From assembly GCA_947488935.1 (NCBI GenBank), contig CANLBN010000001.1, positions 310,001 through 374,000 on the forward strand: a stretch of DNA of 64,000 bases, written 5' to 3'. The stretch is from an uncultured Pseudomonadales bacterium. Lineage in GTDB: Bacteria > Pseudomonadota > Gammaproteobacteria > Pseudomonadales > Cellvibrionaceae. The notes below the pieces were generated by a model. The model did not search any database. It was given only the letters and a program-made list of their open reading frames with translations, and was not told the DNA's origin. A program made the translations under genes and the position numbers. Positions 47,401-57,700 of the stretch are shown piece by piece. Numbering within the stretch: the stretch's first letter is position 1; each line of letters opens with the position of its first letter.

Positions 47401-48525
47401 TTAATCAAAAGCTGTTTTAAGCCTATTAATCGGTATAGCAAAGCCTATATTCTGAGCGTCCCTTAAAACCATAGTATTAATACCTACAACCTTACCATCG
47501 ACGGTAATCAAAGGGCCGCCACTATTCCCCGGGTTAATAGCCGCATCTGTCTGAAGAAACGTCTTCTCATCAGCGTTATAAAAACCTGAAAATATTCCTG
47601 CAGTCACACTGTAGGTTAAACCAGAGGGATTGCCAATGGTCAATAACTTATCACCTTGCGCTAAGCCATCTGGATCTTTGGCAATGATATAAGGGCAGTC
47701 TTTACCGTCTAACTTAAACATTGCAATATCATCGGAATCGGAAAACTCAACTGCATTAATTGTATATTTGGAGCCATCAACCAATGAGGCTTTTATACTT
47801 GAGTATCTATAACTAAACGCTTGTCGCTCTATTTTCTTTAGTGCTTTTTTTCTTATTATCTCTGGCAGATTTTTTAAGTCTTGCTCTACACGCAAGAAGT
47901 TCTTTTTTGTCTCCTCCGCTTTAAACTGATCACCAAAAGCTATTTGCTGATTGTACTCGAGGCGCAAACCATTAAGCTGAGTTATTAACTCTTGCTGATG
48001 CCTGAATATTGATGCTTGATACTGAGGCGATGATAAGAAGCCTCGTAACGTCTCATCGACATTAAACTCAACAACATGCCTATTAGTAACGACATTACAT
48101 TGGTCATCGATGATAAAACCAGAACCTGTGGCGCCCCACTCTGTTTCGATAAACACAGTAGCATTTCTAGCTTTTTCAATAATATTTTTAGGCGGGCGGG
48201 CCTCTTCCAGACGCACCTTAACACTTTTTTCACTTAAGCTTGAAGGAACAGGCTCATCCTTTGACACACCATTATAGTCTTGAGCCAGAGACGAAGATTT
48301 TTTTAAATGCTCATCTTCATCTAAATTATTGAACACAAAAAACAGGCAAAAACTGACCCCCGCTATAAGAGAAAATAGTAAAGCAGTGTTGCCACCTTTG
48401 CTTTTTTTCTTAACGGGAGCCTGCGATTTATTTTTTAACGATGCATGGTACTTAGCAAAATAAATACCACAGGATTCACACTGCTCTCCAGCTACCTGCT
48501 CAGCTTCACACTTGGGGCACTTCAT
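47401..48525 (-). CDS. Membrane-anchored HtrA-like serine protease with zinc-ribbon N-terminus
   Basis: This 374-residue trypsin-like protease has a cytoplasmic zinc ribbon first (MKCPKCEAEQVAGEQCESCG, CxxC pairs near 3-6 and 16-19) and one membrane helix near residues 48-66. The catalytic triad follows: His in NVVTNRHVV near 150, Asp in DSDDIAMFKLD near 266 and Ser in INPGNSGGPL near 335. His and Asp are about 116 residues apart, whereas HtrA proteases have about 30-40. The extra part is charged and helical (about 160-240). No PDZ domain follows. An in-frame GTG at 48564 could extend the N-terminus by 13 residues. Confidence 0.85.
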   Translation of the reverse strand: MKCPKCEAEQVAGEQCESCGIYFAKYHASLKNKSQAPVKKKSKGGNTALLFSLIAGVSFCLFFVFNNLDEDEHLKKSSSLAQDYNGVSKDEPVPSSLSEKSVKVRLEEARPPKNIIEKARNATVFIETEWGATGSGFIIDDQCNVVTNRHVVEFNVDETLRGFLSSPQYQASIFRHQQELITQLNGLRLEYNQQIAFGDQFKAEETKKNFLRVEQDLKNLPEIIRKKALKKIERQAFSYRYSSIKASLVDGSKYTINAVEFSDSDDIAMFKLDGKDCPYIIAKDPDGLAQGDKLLTIGNPSGLTYSVTAGIFSGFYNADEKTFLQTDAAINPGNSGGPLITVDGKVVGINTMVLRDAQNIGFAIPINRLKTAFD

Positions 48526-48702
48526 ACTATCTATGCTCTCATGAGTACTTACGAGATGCGACACTCACTAATTTATTCTTAAAAATGATAAAAATTAAAC
48601 ATAGAAAAATGAATGATGCAGTTAATAACAACGAGCTTATCTAAGATATAACATTAAATACCCTTTAAAAATATCAGAGCGAAAACAATAGGTCAACGTT
48701 AC

Positions 48703-49161
48703 TTACTTTTCCAAAATCCCTGCCCACTCGCGATCGGCAACGATTTTATACTCTTTATAGTCCCCATTTAACCAGCGCTTAGCGCCGCGTGCTGCATAAA
48801 AAACATAAAGCTGGTCTTCAAATACTGCCCAGTGTTTACCGCTTGTCCTGACAAGACCTTCGCCAATACTTAGTGCATTAGCACAAAAGCCATTATAAGC
48901 AGGGGCATAACGCTCGGGGTTTGCTTTAAAGCGCTCGCGCTCCTCGCTGGAGCCAAAGTACCAATTAGCCCCCTTCCATTCCATACTATAAACCTTGTCG
49001 CCCTTAACGGCTTTATCGCCTTGGGTTAGGTTATGGTAGGCAACAACATTATGACCGGTAATTGCGGTGCTATTAAAGCGACCCGTACTCACGGGCTCCT
49101 CTGCGAGAGCAAACCAGCTAAAACAGGATAAAACGATAATAATTAACAGATTACTTTTCAT
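48703..49161 (-). CDS. Exported YHS-domain protein
   Basis: This 152-residue protein has a signal peptide (about 1-20) and a YHS-type domain. The pattern AITGHNVVAYHNL near residue 33 leads to KVYSMEWKGANWYFGSSEERERFKANPERYAPAYNGFCA, given here in abridged form. Such domains are found in copper- and metal-related exported proteins, but several lack the metal cysteines. The role here is unknown. It stands alone, with a 138-bp gap before the protease gene. Confidence 0.85.
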   Translation of the reverse strand: MKSNLLIIIVLSCFSWFALAEEPVSTGRFNSTAITGHNVVAYHNLTQGDKAVKGDKVYSMEWKGANWYFGSSEERERFKANPERYAPAYNGFCANALSIGEGLVRTSGKHWAVFEDQLYVFYAARGAKRWLNGDYKEYKIVADREWAGILEK

Positions 49162-49395
49162 AGATTAACCACCCCTTTCAGTAAAAGTTATTGATCGAGA
49201 ATTGTCGTCCATCGTCCAATATATGTAAGCTAGTATAAACCACCTCACCATAAAGTTGGATGAGACTATGTCGCCCTAAAAGATAAAGCAATGCTACAAA
49301 TAAAGGCAAATTCTCATCACATAAATATTCCCCATTACCTCGAATACATTTACACTGTTTGCCCGAACAAATGCAGCCCCCGTAAAGAGCCCAAC

Positions 49396-50298
49396 ATGCC
49401 CACCGATAACGACTTATTGCATAAATTTATTTTTGATAATACCGATATACGCGGAGAAATAGTCACCTTAAACCATAGCCTTGATGAGATGTTAACCAAC
49501 CAAAGCTATCACGACTCGGTCAAGCAGCTGTTAGGCGAGTTTATTGCCGCCGTAGCACTACTATCGAGCACACTAAAGTTTGATGGCATTTTAACACTAC
49601 AGGCAAGAGGCGATGGGCCATTAAAGTTAATTATGGCCGAGGCAAGCAATCAAGGCCCAAACAACAAAAAGCAACTCCGTGGTATTGCCAAACTCCACGA
49701 GACAAGCGAAGACGATATTGACAGTTTAATCAGTAATAGCGGGCTACCCAACCTGATTGGTAAAGGTGTTTTATCGATTACTATCGACCCCACCAAAGGC
49801 AATCGCTACCAAGGTATTGTCCCTTTGGAAGAACCCTCTCTCGCAGATTGTTTACAACAGTATTTTGCACAGTCAGAACAGCTGCCGACCCGTTTATGGC
49901 TTGCCAGCGATGGCAAGACTGCCACGGGTTTGCTATTGCAACAACTCCCGCAACAAGAAGCAGATCACCAAACTAATCAACAAGCCTGGAACAATCGCGT
50001 ACAACTTGCCAACACCATTACTCTAGAAGAGCTGCTTACTCTGGGGCACGGAGAGCTATTAACACGCTTATTCCATGAAGAAGGCGTTAGGATCTTTGAC
50101 CCTATCCCATTTAGCTTTGGTTGTAGCTGCTCAAAGGAGCGCAGTAGTCGCGCCCTAAAACATTTGGGCAGGGCCGATGCCGAGGCATTATTAGCGGAGC
50201 AAGGGAGCATTATCGTTAACTGTGAGTTTTGCGGTTTTGAATACCAATACAACAAAGATGATATTAATGCGTTATTTGGGCCAAAGACGACGCATTAA
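49396..50298 (+). CDS. hslO: Redox-regulated chaperone Hsp33
   Basis: Hsp33 is a cytoplasmic holdase switched on by oxidation and unfolding of its zinc centre. I use ATG 49396 (300 residues), starting MPTDNDLLHKFIFDNTDIRG, which matches the family. The longer frame from 49291 adds unrelated residues. The zinc-binding cysteines are FGCSCSKE near 230-237 and NCEFCGF near 274-280 at the C-terminus, intact. A hairpin of modest strength lies about 60 bp after the stop. Confidence 0.95.
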   Translation: MPTDNDLLHKFIFDNTDIRGEIVTLNHSLDEMLTNQSYHDSVKQLLGEFIAAVALLSSTLKFDGILTLQARGDGPLKLIMAEASNQGPNNKKQLRGIAKLHETSEDDIDSLISNSGLPNLIGKGVLSITIDPTKGNRYQGIVPLEEPSLADCLQQYFAQSEQLPTRLWLASDGKTATGLLLQQLPQQEADHQTNQQAWNNRVQLANTITLEELLTLGHGELLTRLFHEEGVRIFDPIPFSFGCSCSKERSSRALKHLGRADAEALLAEQGSIIVNCEFCGFEYQYNKDDINALFGPKTTH

Positions 50299-50357
50299 TA
50301 CTATAGGGAAAGGTAATTAGAGAAACAGTTAAAAGTCATAAGTTTTGGTCAAAAAAT

Positions 50358-50372
50358 AACCCCTTCGGGGTT
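50358..50372. other. Short stem-loop downstream of hslO
   Basis: AACCCC and GGGGTT form a 6-bp stem around TTC. The plus strand lacks a T-run after it. The minus strand has ATTTTTTG after it, so the terminator would fit leftward transcription better, though no leftward gene is close. It may be a weak terminator for hslO. Confidence 0.4.
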
Positions 50373-50509
50373 CGCTTACGCCCACTTGTCTGACATAATA
50401 GCCGACCGCGGTTTTGAACACTAATGGCGCTCATAACTGTGCAAAAGGTATACAATAAAAATACCATTAAAAGCCATCATTTATATCACTTACATAGTAG
50501 GAACAACTC

Positions 50510-52072
50510 ATGACACAGGCGACAGCAGAGGCTTCTGTTACAACATATACAGACCTAAGCGCAGACGAACTCATCCAGCAAGCTCTTTCACGTAACGAAG
50601 GTAAGCTTTCCCATACCGGTGCACTAATCACAGAAACAGGTGCTCGCACTGGCCGCTCACCCGCTGATCGTTTCATTGTACAAGAGCCATCCACTGCTGA
50701 CGCCATCGATTGGGGTAGTGTAAACCGTCCATTCGATGCCGATAAATTTGATGCATTATGGGACCGTGTTGACGAGTATCTTTGCGAAGTTGATAACTTT
50801 GTTGGCCACTATCATGTGGGCCAAGACAGCGATCACTACCTAGCCGTTAATGTGCGTACACAAACTGCTTGGCATAGCCTATTTGCACACAATATGTTTA
50901 TTCGTACCGACGACTACAACCCTAAAGGCAAAGAAGAGTGGTCTATTGCACATGCTGCAAACTTTGAATGTGTACCTGAGCGCGATGGCACTAATTCTGA
51001 ATCTATCGTTTGCATCAACTTTGGTCAACGCAAAATATTAATCGCTGGCATGCGTTATGCGGGCGAAATGAAAAAATCAATGTTCTCCGTACAAAACTTC
51101 CTACTGCCCGAAAAAGACGTTATGCCTATGCATTGCTCGGCAAATGTTGGTAAAGACGGCGACACTTGTCTGTTTTTTGGCCTTTCAGGCACAGGTAAAA
51201 CAACGCTCTCGGCTGACCCAGAGCGCTATCTTATTGGTGATGACGAGCACGGTTGGGCCAAAGGTTCTGTCTTTAATATCGAAGGTGGCTGCTACGCCAA
51301 AACTATCGATCTGAGTCAAAAAAATGAGCCGGTTATTTGGGATGCTATTCGCCAAGGTGCGATTGTTGAAAACGTTGTACACGACGCTGCCAATGTCCCT
51401 GACTACTGCAATACCACTCTTTCTGAAAATGGCCGCTGCTCTTACCCACTTGAGCACGTTGATATGCGCCAAGTTGAAAACTGCGCAGGCGAGCCTAAAA
51501 ACGTTATCTTTTTAACTTGCGATGTATCAGGTGTTTTACCACCCGTTGCCATTTTAAGCAAAGAAGCCGCTGCTTATCACTTTTTATCGGGCTACACTGC
51601 ACGCGTTGGCTCAACAGAGCTTGGCGCAGAAGCAGGTATTCACCCCGCTTTCTCGACCTGCTTTGGCGCACCGTTTATGCCACGTCCAGCACGTGAATAT
51701 GGCGATTTGTTAATGAAGCGTATCGAAGATTTCGAGTCTAAAGTGTACCTTGTTAACACAGGTTGGACTGGCGGTTCTGGTGGCGCTGGCGGTAAAGGTT
51801 CGCGCTTCCCTATTCCGGTCACTCGCGCTGTTGTTGCCGCTATCCAAAATGGGCTTTTAGAAGGGTGCGAAACCGAGCATCTAGACATTTTGAACTTGGA
51901 TATCCCTAAGACGATCCCAGGTGTAGATCAAAAATATGTTAACCCACGCGAAGCATGGGAAGATAAAGCAGCCTATGACGAAAGCGCTAGCAAACTGGCC
52001 CAGCTGTTTGCCAAAAACATTACAAAGTTTGAAGTCAGCGAAGCCGTTAATAATGCAGGCCCTAAAGCCTAA
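50510..52072 (+). CDS. pckA: ATP-dependent phosphoenolpyruvate carboxykinase
   Basis: PckA converts oxaloacetate and ATP into phosphoenolpyruvate, the entry step of gluconeogenesis. The 520-residue protein has the substrate loop [15 protein letters not shown] near residue 44-58, a metal and substrate stretch with MHCSANVG near 206, Walker-type kinase loop [15 protein letters not shown] near 224-238, and [12 protein letters not shown] near 328. Length is close to the 540 of E. coli. Growth on two-carbon compounds through the nearby glycolate genes would need such an enzyme. A terminator follows. Confidence 0.97.
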   Translation: MTQATAEASVTTYTDLSADELIQQALSRNEGKLSHTGALITETGARTGRSPADRFIVQEPSTADAIDWGSVNRPFDADKFDALWDRVDEYLCEVDNFVGHYHVGQDSDHYLAVNVRTQTAWHSLFAHNMFIRTDDYNPKGKEEWSIAHAANFECVPERDGTNSESIVCINFGQRKILIAGMRYAGEMKKSMFSVQNFLLPEKDVMPMHCSANVGKDGDTCLFFGLSGTGKTTLSADPERYLIGDDEHGWAKGSVFNIEGGCYAKTIDLSQKNEPVIWDAIRQGAIVENVVHDAANVPDYCNTTLSENGRCSYPLEHVDMRQVENCAGEPKNVIFLTCDVSGVLPPVAILSKEAAAYHFLSGYTARVGSTELGAEAGIHPAFSTCFGAPFMPRPAREYGDLLMKRIEDFESKVYLVNTGWTGGSGGAGGKGSRFPIPVTRAVVAAIQNGLLEGCETEHLDILNLDIPKTIPGVDQKYVNPREAWEDKAAYDESASKLAQLFAKNITKFEVSEAVNNAGPKA

Positions 52073-52095
52073 GTTAAATGAAGCTAGTACAATAT

Positions 52096-52123
52096 AAAAA
52101 AGGCCGCATTTGCGGCCTTTTTT
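52096..52123. terminator. Intrinsic terminator after pckA
   Basis: A 13-bp perfect stem AAAAAAGGCCGCA/TGCGGCCTTTTTT with a two-base loop ends in T-runs on the plus strand, 23 bp after the pckA stop. Confidence 0.95.
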
Positions 52124-52192
52124 ATATCTGTCTTATTATTGCATGAGCATCTAAGCTACTGGATAATCACAACATCAACATAGGGATTATTG

Positions 52193-52504
52193 ATGGATAT
52201 CATCAAAAGTAAACAATTCAAAGCCGAAAAAGCTTGGGGATCAAAATCGATTGCCAATATGAATGGCATTACCACCAAGCTGCATTGGACTAATGAACCT
52301 TACAAATGGCACATCAATGATGGCGAAGAAGTATTTGTTGTGCTCGATGGCAGCGTTGACATGTATTATAAAGAGAAAAAAGAAGAACACATGGTTACCC
52401 TAGAGACAGGTGATATTTTTTACGCCTCTATTGGTACAGAGCACGTCGCACATCCCAAAGGTGAAGCTCGCATCCTCGTTGTGGAGACAGAGGGTAGCGT
52501 ATAG
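52193..52504 (+). CDS. Small cupin protein
   Basis: This is a 103-residue single-domain cupin. The metal-binding motif is degenerate: WHINDGEEVFVVLDGSVDMYY near residue 39-59 keeps one histidine and the glutamate; the second motif TGDIFYASIGTEHVAHP keeps a histidine. I place the start at ATG 52193, since TTG 52190 is directly before it. It is followed three bases later by a GNAT acetyltransferase gene. The substrate is unknown. Confidence 0.82.
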   Translation: MDIIKSKQFKAEKAWGSKSIANMNGITTKLHWTNEPYKWHINDGEEVFVVLDGSVDMYYKEKKEEHMVTLETGDIFYASIGTEHVAHPKGEARILVVETEGSV

Positions 52505-52507
52505 AGA

Positions 52508-52999
52508 ATGCTAGAACTTATCATCGAAGAGGCATTACCTGAGCACACAGTATTACTGGCGCAAATGTGGCAACAAATTGACCAAAGCGCAACAGAACGC
52601 CCCTTTGGCGGTGACACGGAAGGCAAAGAGGCTCGCGCAAAAGAATTTATTGAACACGCTATGCAATCTCCCAAGGCTACTATTTTAGTCGCCTACAAAA
52701 AATCAGATGCCAGCAAAAAAATTATTGGTACGATTACTGGGCATATATACGAGCGCCCTGTGGTTAGGCTATCTTCTGTTGGGGTTATTTATAGCTTATG
52801 GGTCGATAAAGATATGCGTAATCAAGGTATTGGACAAATCTTACTCGATAGTATCGAACAACGCCTAATCAGCTTAGGTGCCGAGGCATTTCAAGTAGGC
52901 TGGGATGTCAGCAACCCGCATGCGGCCAAGTGGTGGCAAAAGCGTGGTTTTAAAAGTTATGAAACAATAGCCAGTAAAAATATTTCTACAGATGCATAA
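52508..52999 (+). CDS. GNAT-family N-acetyltransferase
   Basis: This is a 163-residue acetyltransferase with the acetyl-CoA loop VDKDMRNQGIGQILLDSIEQ near residues 99-118, a preceding beta-strand VIYSLWV, and the C-terminal AAKWWQKRGFKSYE typical of the fold. It starts three bases after the cupin gene's stop, so the pair is probably co-translated. The acceptor is unknown. Confidence 0.85.
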   Translation: MLELIIEEALPEHTVLLAQMWQQIDQSATERPFGGDTEGKEARAKEFIEHAMQSPKATILVAYKKSDASKKIIGTITGHIYERPVVRLSSVGVIYSLWVDKDMRNQGIGQILLDSIEQRLISLGAEAFQVGWDVSNPHAAKWWQKRGFKSYETIASKNISTDA

Positions 53000-53024
53000 T
53001 GTCCTATCAAAAGAGGAGAGATAA

Positions 53025-53336
53025 ATGAAAATTTCGATAGTACTATTCGCTGTATTACTAATGAGTGCATGCGCTTGGGTCAATGAAAATACCGAAGGCC
53101 AAAAGATAAGCGTATCGACAACGGAGCGCGCCAGCGTTTGCCAAAATGTAGGCACAATTAAGGCTAGCGTTGCCGCCAAAATAGGTTTTATCCCACGTAA
53201 TAAAAATAAGGTTCAAAAAGAATTATTAATACTTGCAAGAAACGAGGCAGTAAAGTTAGGCGCTGATACTATTGCACCCGTTAGCGAACCTGTAAAAGGC
53301 GCTCAAGAGTATCTTGCCTATCGTTGTATTCGCTAA
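53025..53336 (+). CDS. Small DUF4156-like lipoprotein
   Basis: This is a 103-residue lipoprotein. The signal peptide ends in the lipobox LLMSAC with cysteine near residue 16. The mature part carries a conserved-looking CQNVGTIKASVAAKIGFIPR and a cysteine near the end (YRCIR). The pattern resembles the DUF4156 family. The gene starts after GAGGAGAG and ends with a four-base tail-to-tail overlap with the diguanylate cyclase gene. Confidence 0.75.
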   Translation: MKISIVLFAVLLMSACAWVNENTEGQKISVSTTERASVCQNVGTIKASVAAKIGFIPRNKNKVQKELLILARNEAVKLGADTIAPVSEPVKGAQEYLAYRCIR

Positions 53337-54637
53337 AAGCCAGATACCTCTGACACCTCTTTTTTGGCTTCGGTAACGCGATTACGACCTGTATTTTTTG
53401 ATGTGTATAAGGCTTTATCGGCACGATTAAAGAGATCATCGAAGGTCTCTTTTTCATGTAAGTTCAGTGTGGTAGTGCCAATACTTACCGTTGTTGTCCA
53501 GCCTATAGGCTTTAATGCCTCGATACTTTTCCTGAGCTCTTCGGCTCGGGCAAGGGTATTTTTTTCATCGGAGTGCGCGAGCATTACCACAAACTCCTCG
53601 CCACCAATGCGTGCGACGATATCCTCTTCTCGAAAGTGCTTCTTTAATACCTTTGCAATGGCTTTGAGAACTCTATCGCCACCATCGTGACCTAAGGTAT
53701 CGTTGATCTTTTTAAAGTGGTCGATATCAAGCACCATCAATGACAACTGATATCCATGTCGATAGGCTTCGGCAAATTTACACTGAGCAGTCTCTAATAA
53801 AAAATGGCGATTATATAAAGTGGTTAAAGAATCTTTTGTTGCCAACTCCAATAAACGTTTACGCTCGCGCTTTAGTTGGTCAAATAATTTTTTTGACTCT
53901 AGTAAATTATTAATACGTGCATAAAACTCATCTTTAATAATAGGTTTTATTAAGTAGTCGTTCGCGCCAGCATTTAATACGGCTATACGTCGGCTTATAT
54001 CATCAACCCCAGTTACTGCCAAAATAGACGTATGATCGTACTCAGGGTTTGCTCGAATTTCTTTCACAAAATCCAACCCGCTCAAGGTCTCATTGAGGAC
54101 AATATCTGTAATTAACAAATCATATGAATGATTTTCTACACAGTCTAACGCCTCCTTTACCGTTAAGGCATGATCCATACTCAAGCCAATTGATTTAAGC
54201 TGTTCGCGAATCATACTTGCTGCTGTTTTACTATCTTCTAGATAGAGCACATGGCCGCTATGACGCTTCACGACATGGTGCGGCAATATTGTTTGCAAGC
54301 GCAACTCTATATTATCTGCTTCATCTTTTTGCAGTATATCTGTGGCACCGGCAATAAGCGCTTTTGCAAGGGTATCGGGGTTATCTTCTGAGGTGATCAT
54401 CAAAATGGGGAGGTGCTGATAAACCCCGCCCATCGAACGTATCTTTTGGCACACTTCAATACCTGTCATATCCGACAGGTGCATTGATATACAGACAACT
54501 TCTGGCTTATTCGCTGCGATATCAACTAATGCAGCGCCCCCATTGTCATAAATATCGACTTCTAAATCAAAGGCAGAGAATACCTTACTGATTAAGCGCT
54601 GGTATAAGCGACTGGATTCTAAAATGACTGCTTTCAT
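53333..54637 (-). CDS. Diguanylate cyclase with two receiver domains
   Basis: This 434-residue response-regulator-like enzyme would make c-di-GMP. Receiver 1 (about 1-120) has VVCISMHLSDMTG, where a serine stands at the usual phosphoacceptor aspartate position. Receiver 2 (about 128-245) keeps the aspartate in DLLITDIVLNET. The GGDEF domain (about 265-425) has the active loop IGGEEF near 356 and an inhibitory-site RxxD just before it (REED). Regulation by a partner kinase through receiver 2 is likely, but no kinase gene is adjacent. A 9-bp inverted repeat covers its leader. Confidence 0.92.
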   Translation of the reverse strand: MKAVILESSRLYQRLISKVFSAFDLEVDIYDNGGAALVDIAANKPEVVCISMHLSDMTGIEVCQKIRSMGGVYQHLPILMITSEDNPDTLAKALIAGATDILQKDEADNIELRLQTILPHHVVKRHSGHVLYLEDSKTAASMIREQLKSIGLSMDHALTVKEALDCVENHSYDLLITDIVLNETLSGLDFVKEIRANPEYDHTSILAVTGVDDISRRIAVLNAGANDYLIKPIIKDEFYARINNLLESKKLFDQLKRERKRLLELATKDSLTTLYNRHFLLETAQCKFAEAYRHGYQLSLMVLDIDHFKKINDTLGHDGGDRVLKAIAKVLKKHFREEDIVARIGGEEFVVMLAHSDEKNTLARAEELRKSIEALKPIGWTTTVSIGTTTLNLHEKETFDDLFNRADKALYTSKNTGRNRVTEAKKEVSEVSGF

Positions 54638-54641
54638 GGCT

Positions 54642-54671
54642 CTTTACTTAAATTATATATACTAAGTAAAG
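54642..54671. promoter_or_regulatory. Inverted repeat in the leader of the two-receiver diguanylate cyclase gene
   Basis: CTTTACTTA at 54642-54650 and its complement at 54663-54671 are separated by 12 AT-only or nearly AT-only bases. The repeat starts five bases upstream of the start codon and overlaps the AAAGAG ribosome site, so it could fold over that site or bind a regulator. Confidence 0.6.
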
Positions 54672-54769
54672 CATAAAATCAGCGAATTACCTCTTTTGGC
54701 ATCATGTTTAGCAACAGAGAATCCTACAAGCCTGGCTATGATCAAGCCATGCCGATAAATAGGGGGGTA

Positions 54770-57700
54770 TCAAGCTGTCTCAGGTTTGAATAGGCGGCCG
54801 TTACAGCGCTCGCCAAATAAATAGAGGTTGGGTACGAATATCAAAGTCACAAAAGTGGCAAAAAGCACCCCAAAGGCCAGAGATGTCACCATAGGGATCA
54901 TAAATTGGGCTTGGATACTGGTTTCTGAAAGTATTGGCAACAAACCTACAAAGGTAGTGATCGAAGTCAGCACGATAGCCCGGAATCTATCTGCACCCGC
55001 TTGAGTGATGGACTCGTGCACCGACTTTCCCTCATCGCGAAGTTGGTGAATACGATCAAGCAATACAAGGTTATCGTTCACCACAACGCCTGCGCAGGCA
55101 ACAAAGCCCAACAAAGAATTCATAGTAACGGTAATATCAAATAATAGATGGCCAAAAATTGCACCCACAAAACCAAAGGGAACAGCCGTTAAAATAAGTA
55201 CCGGCTGCCAGCAGGAGCGAAACACGATGGCCATCAGCCCAAAGCTAAACAAGGTCGCCAGTACGAAGCTCTGGATAATCTGGTAGTTGAATTTTTTCTC
55301 ATCGGCAACGGCACCATCAATTTCCACGCTTAAGCCACGATAGTTTTTTTGCAACTCGGGTACATGGGTCTCAACGATAGTATTAGCAAGGGCAAGTGTA
55401 TCGACTCCCTTAGTCACCTCAGCAGTAACCGCAACGGCTCTGCGTCTATTTTCGCGCTGTATCTTTGTATAACCCGTTATCTCTATGACTTCTGCAACTT
55501 GATTTAAAGGTACAGAGCGGCCATCGCTTGTGCGTATATAGGTCTCTCGAATCGTCTCGATACGGCTGCGCTCGCTCAATGGATAGCGCAGCATGACTTT
55601 AATATCATCGTTACCACGAGGAATACGCTGCACCTCCTCGCCAAAATAACCCTGGCGTATTTGTCTGGCAATATCAGCCAAGCTTAAACCGAGTACGGCT
55701 GCATTAGGTTTTAGTCGTAGTTCTATTTCTGTTCTTGCACCGTCAAGATTATCTTCTATCTGATAAACAGATTCATAACGCCCTAAGGCTTCGCGCATAT
55801 CACGCACAATATTATTGAGTTGCTCAACATCGTTACCCGGCATACTAATGCGAAAGCGTAAATCTTTTTGATTATTGTTAATGGTAAAGCGTAGGCTCAA
55901 TTCTTTAACGCCAGATAATTGCCCAATTAATTCTCGCCAACGATCCTTGACTTCAATCACATTAATTTTACGCTCATCACTGGGGGTGAGTCGTACATCA
56001 ACACGGGCGACATTATTAATTGCAGAAGAGCGAATCGCTTTAACAAAAGACCCATCACCATTAATATTGAGCATTTCTTTATCGGTTCGTAAACGATAGG
56101 CTGCATCTTCAATTTGCTGCTGCACTCTTTTGGTATCGCTAAAGCCTGCACCCTCGGCTAAAAAAGCATTAATGGTCACGCGTGTTGACGGCACAATGGG
56201 AGCGAATGCCTTTTTAAGATAGCCGCTACTTAAAAATACTGTTAGCGTAATTAAAAAAATCATAAGGAAAAACATTAAAGTACTGCCGTTTTTTACCAAT
56301 GTTTTTTCTAAGAATCTTTGATAATAATTATTCGCAATAGCTTCGAGGCCGCGAGAAAAACCTAGGCGAATCTTGGCTAATCCAGTTGGCGATTGCGGTA
56401 CAGGTTTTGCTTTTGCATGTGATAAATGCGATGGCAAAATTAACATCGACTCTATCAGTGAGAATAACAAGCAAACAATCACGACGGTAGCAATAGGCAC
56501 TGCCTGTGTTCCCAGAGGTCCATCGATAGCAAACATCACAGCAAAAAATATCATGGTACTGATGACTGCAAATACCACCGGCTTATTGACCCACATAGCG
56601 CCAATCTTTGCGGCTTCTTTCCCACTAAGTCCTTTGCGTTGATAAAAATAAATACCCTCACCAACAACAATAGCATCGTCAACAACAATACCTAGTACTA
56701 GCAAAAAGCCATACATGGAAATAATATTTAAAGTGACCCCTGTATAGGGCAGCAATGCGAAAGCACCTAAAAAAGCGGTGGCAATGCCTACACAAACCCA
56801 AGCTGCCAGAGAGGGCCTTAAGAACAACATGAGAATAACAAAAACGAATACGAGTCCCATTAAAGTATTTTCTACCAGCAACTTCATTCGACTCTTATAA
56901 ACGACTGCCCAGTCAAACCAGATATCGGCTTTAACACTGGCAGGAAATTGATTAGCTAATTTATCGAGAGTAAGGCGCACACTATCTGATGCATTAACAA
57001 TATCAGGTGGGCTACTGGTATAAATTTGTAAATAAGCAACGGGAAAGCCATTAAAGTTTGTGCGCTGATCAATCTCTTCAAACGCATCATTAATGGTGGC
57101 AATTTCTGACAGTGTTAATTGCGCGTTATTATCACCGGTGTTAATAACAATTTCTTCGAACTCTTCCTTGGTAAAAGCTTGACCACGCGTTTGTAGTTGC
57201 ACATTACCCGAGTCACTTTTAATAGCACCCGCGGCAACATTAATAGAATTTCCACGTATTGCTGTGGCAATATCATCAAATTGGAGATTATAAGTGCGCA
57301 GAGTATTTTCAGAAACTTCGATACTCATCTCTCGATCGCGAATACCTTCTATATCAACATTGGATACGGTTTCTAATTTTAATAACTCTTGCTGAATCCA
57401 CTCGCTAGTTTCTTTTAAAAGACTCTCCGCAACATCACCATAAACCGCGATATTCATTAAACGATGTCTGGCAATAAGCTCGCGCACTTCTATGTCATCA
57501 ACATCGTCGGGGAGCGTGGTTAACGCATCTATGCGGCTTTTTACATTATTGAGCAAGCGTTGGGTATCATAGTTCTCTATTGTCTCTACGGTAATCGTCG
57601 CAGTGCTTTCGCTGGCTGTCGATATAATTTCGTCGATACCATCGAGATCTGCGATTGCCTCTTCTATACGTATGACGACTTGTTGTTCTATTTCGCTAGG

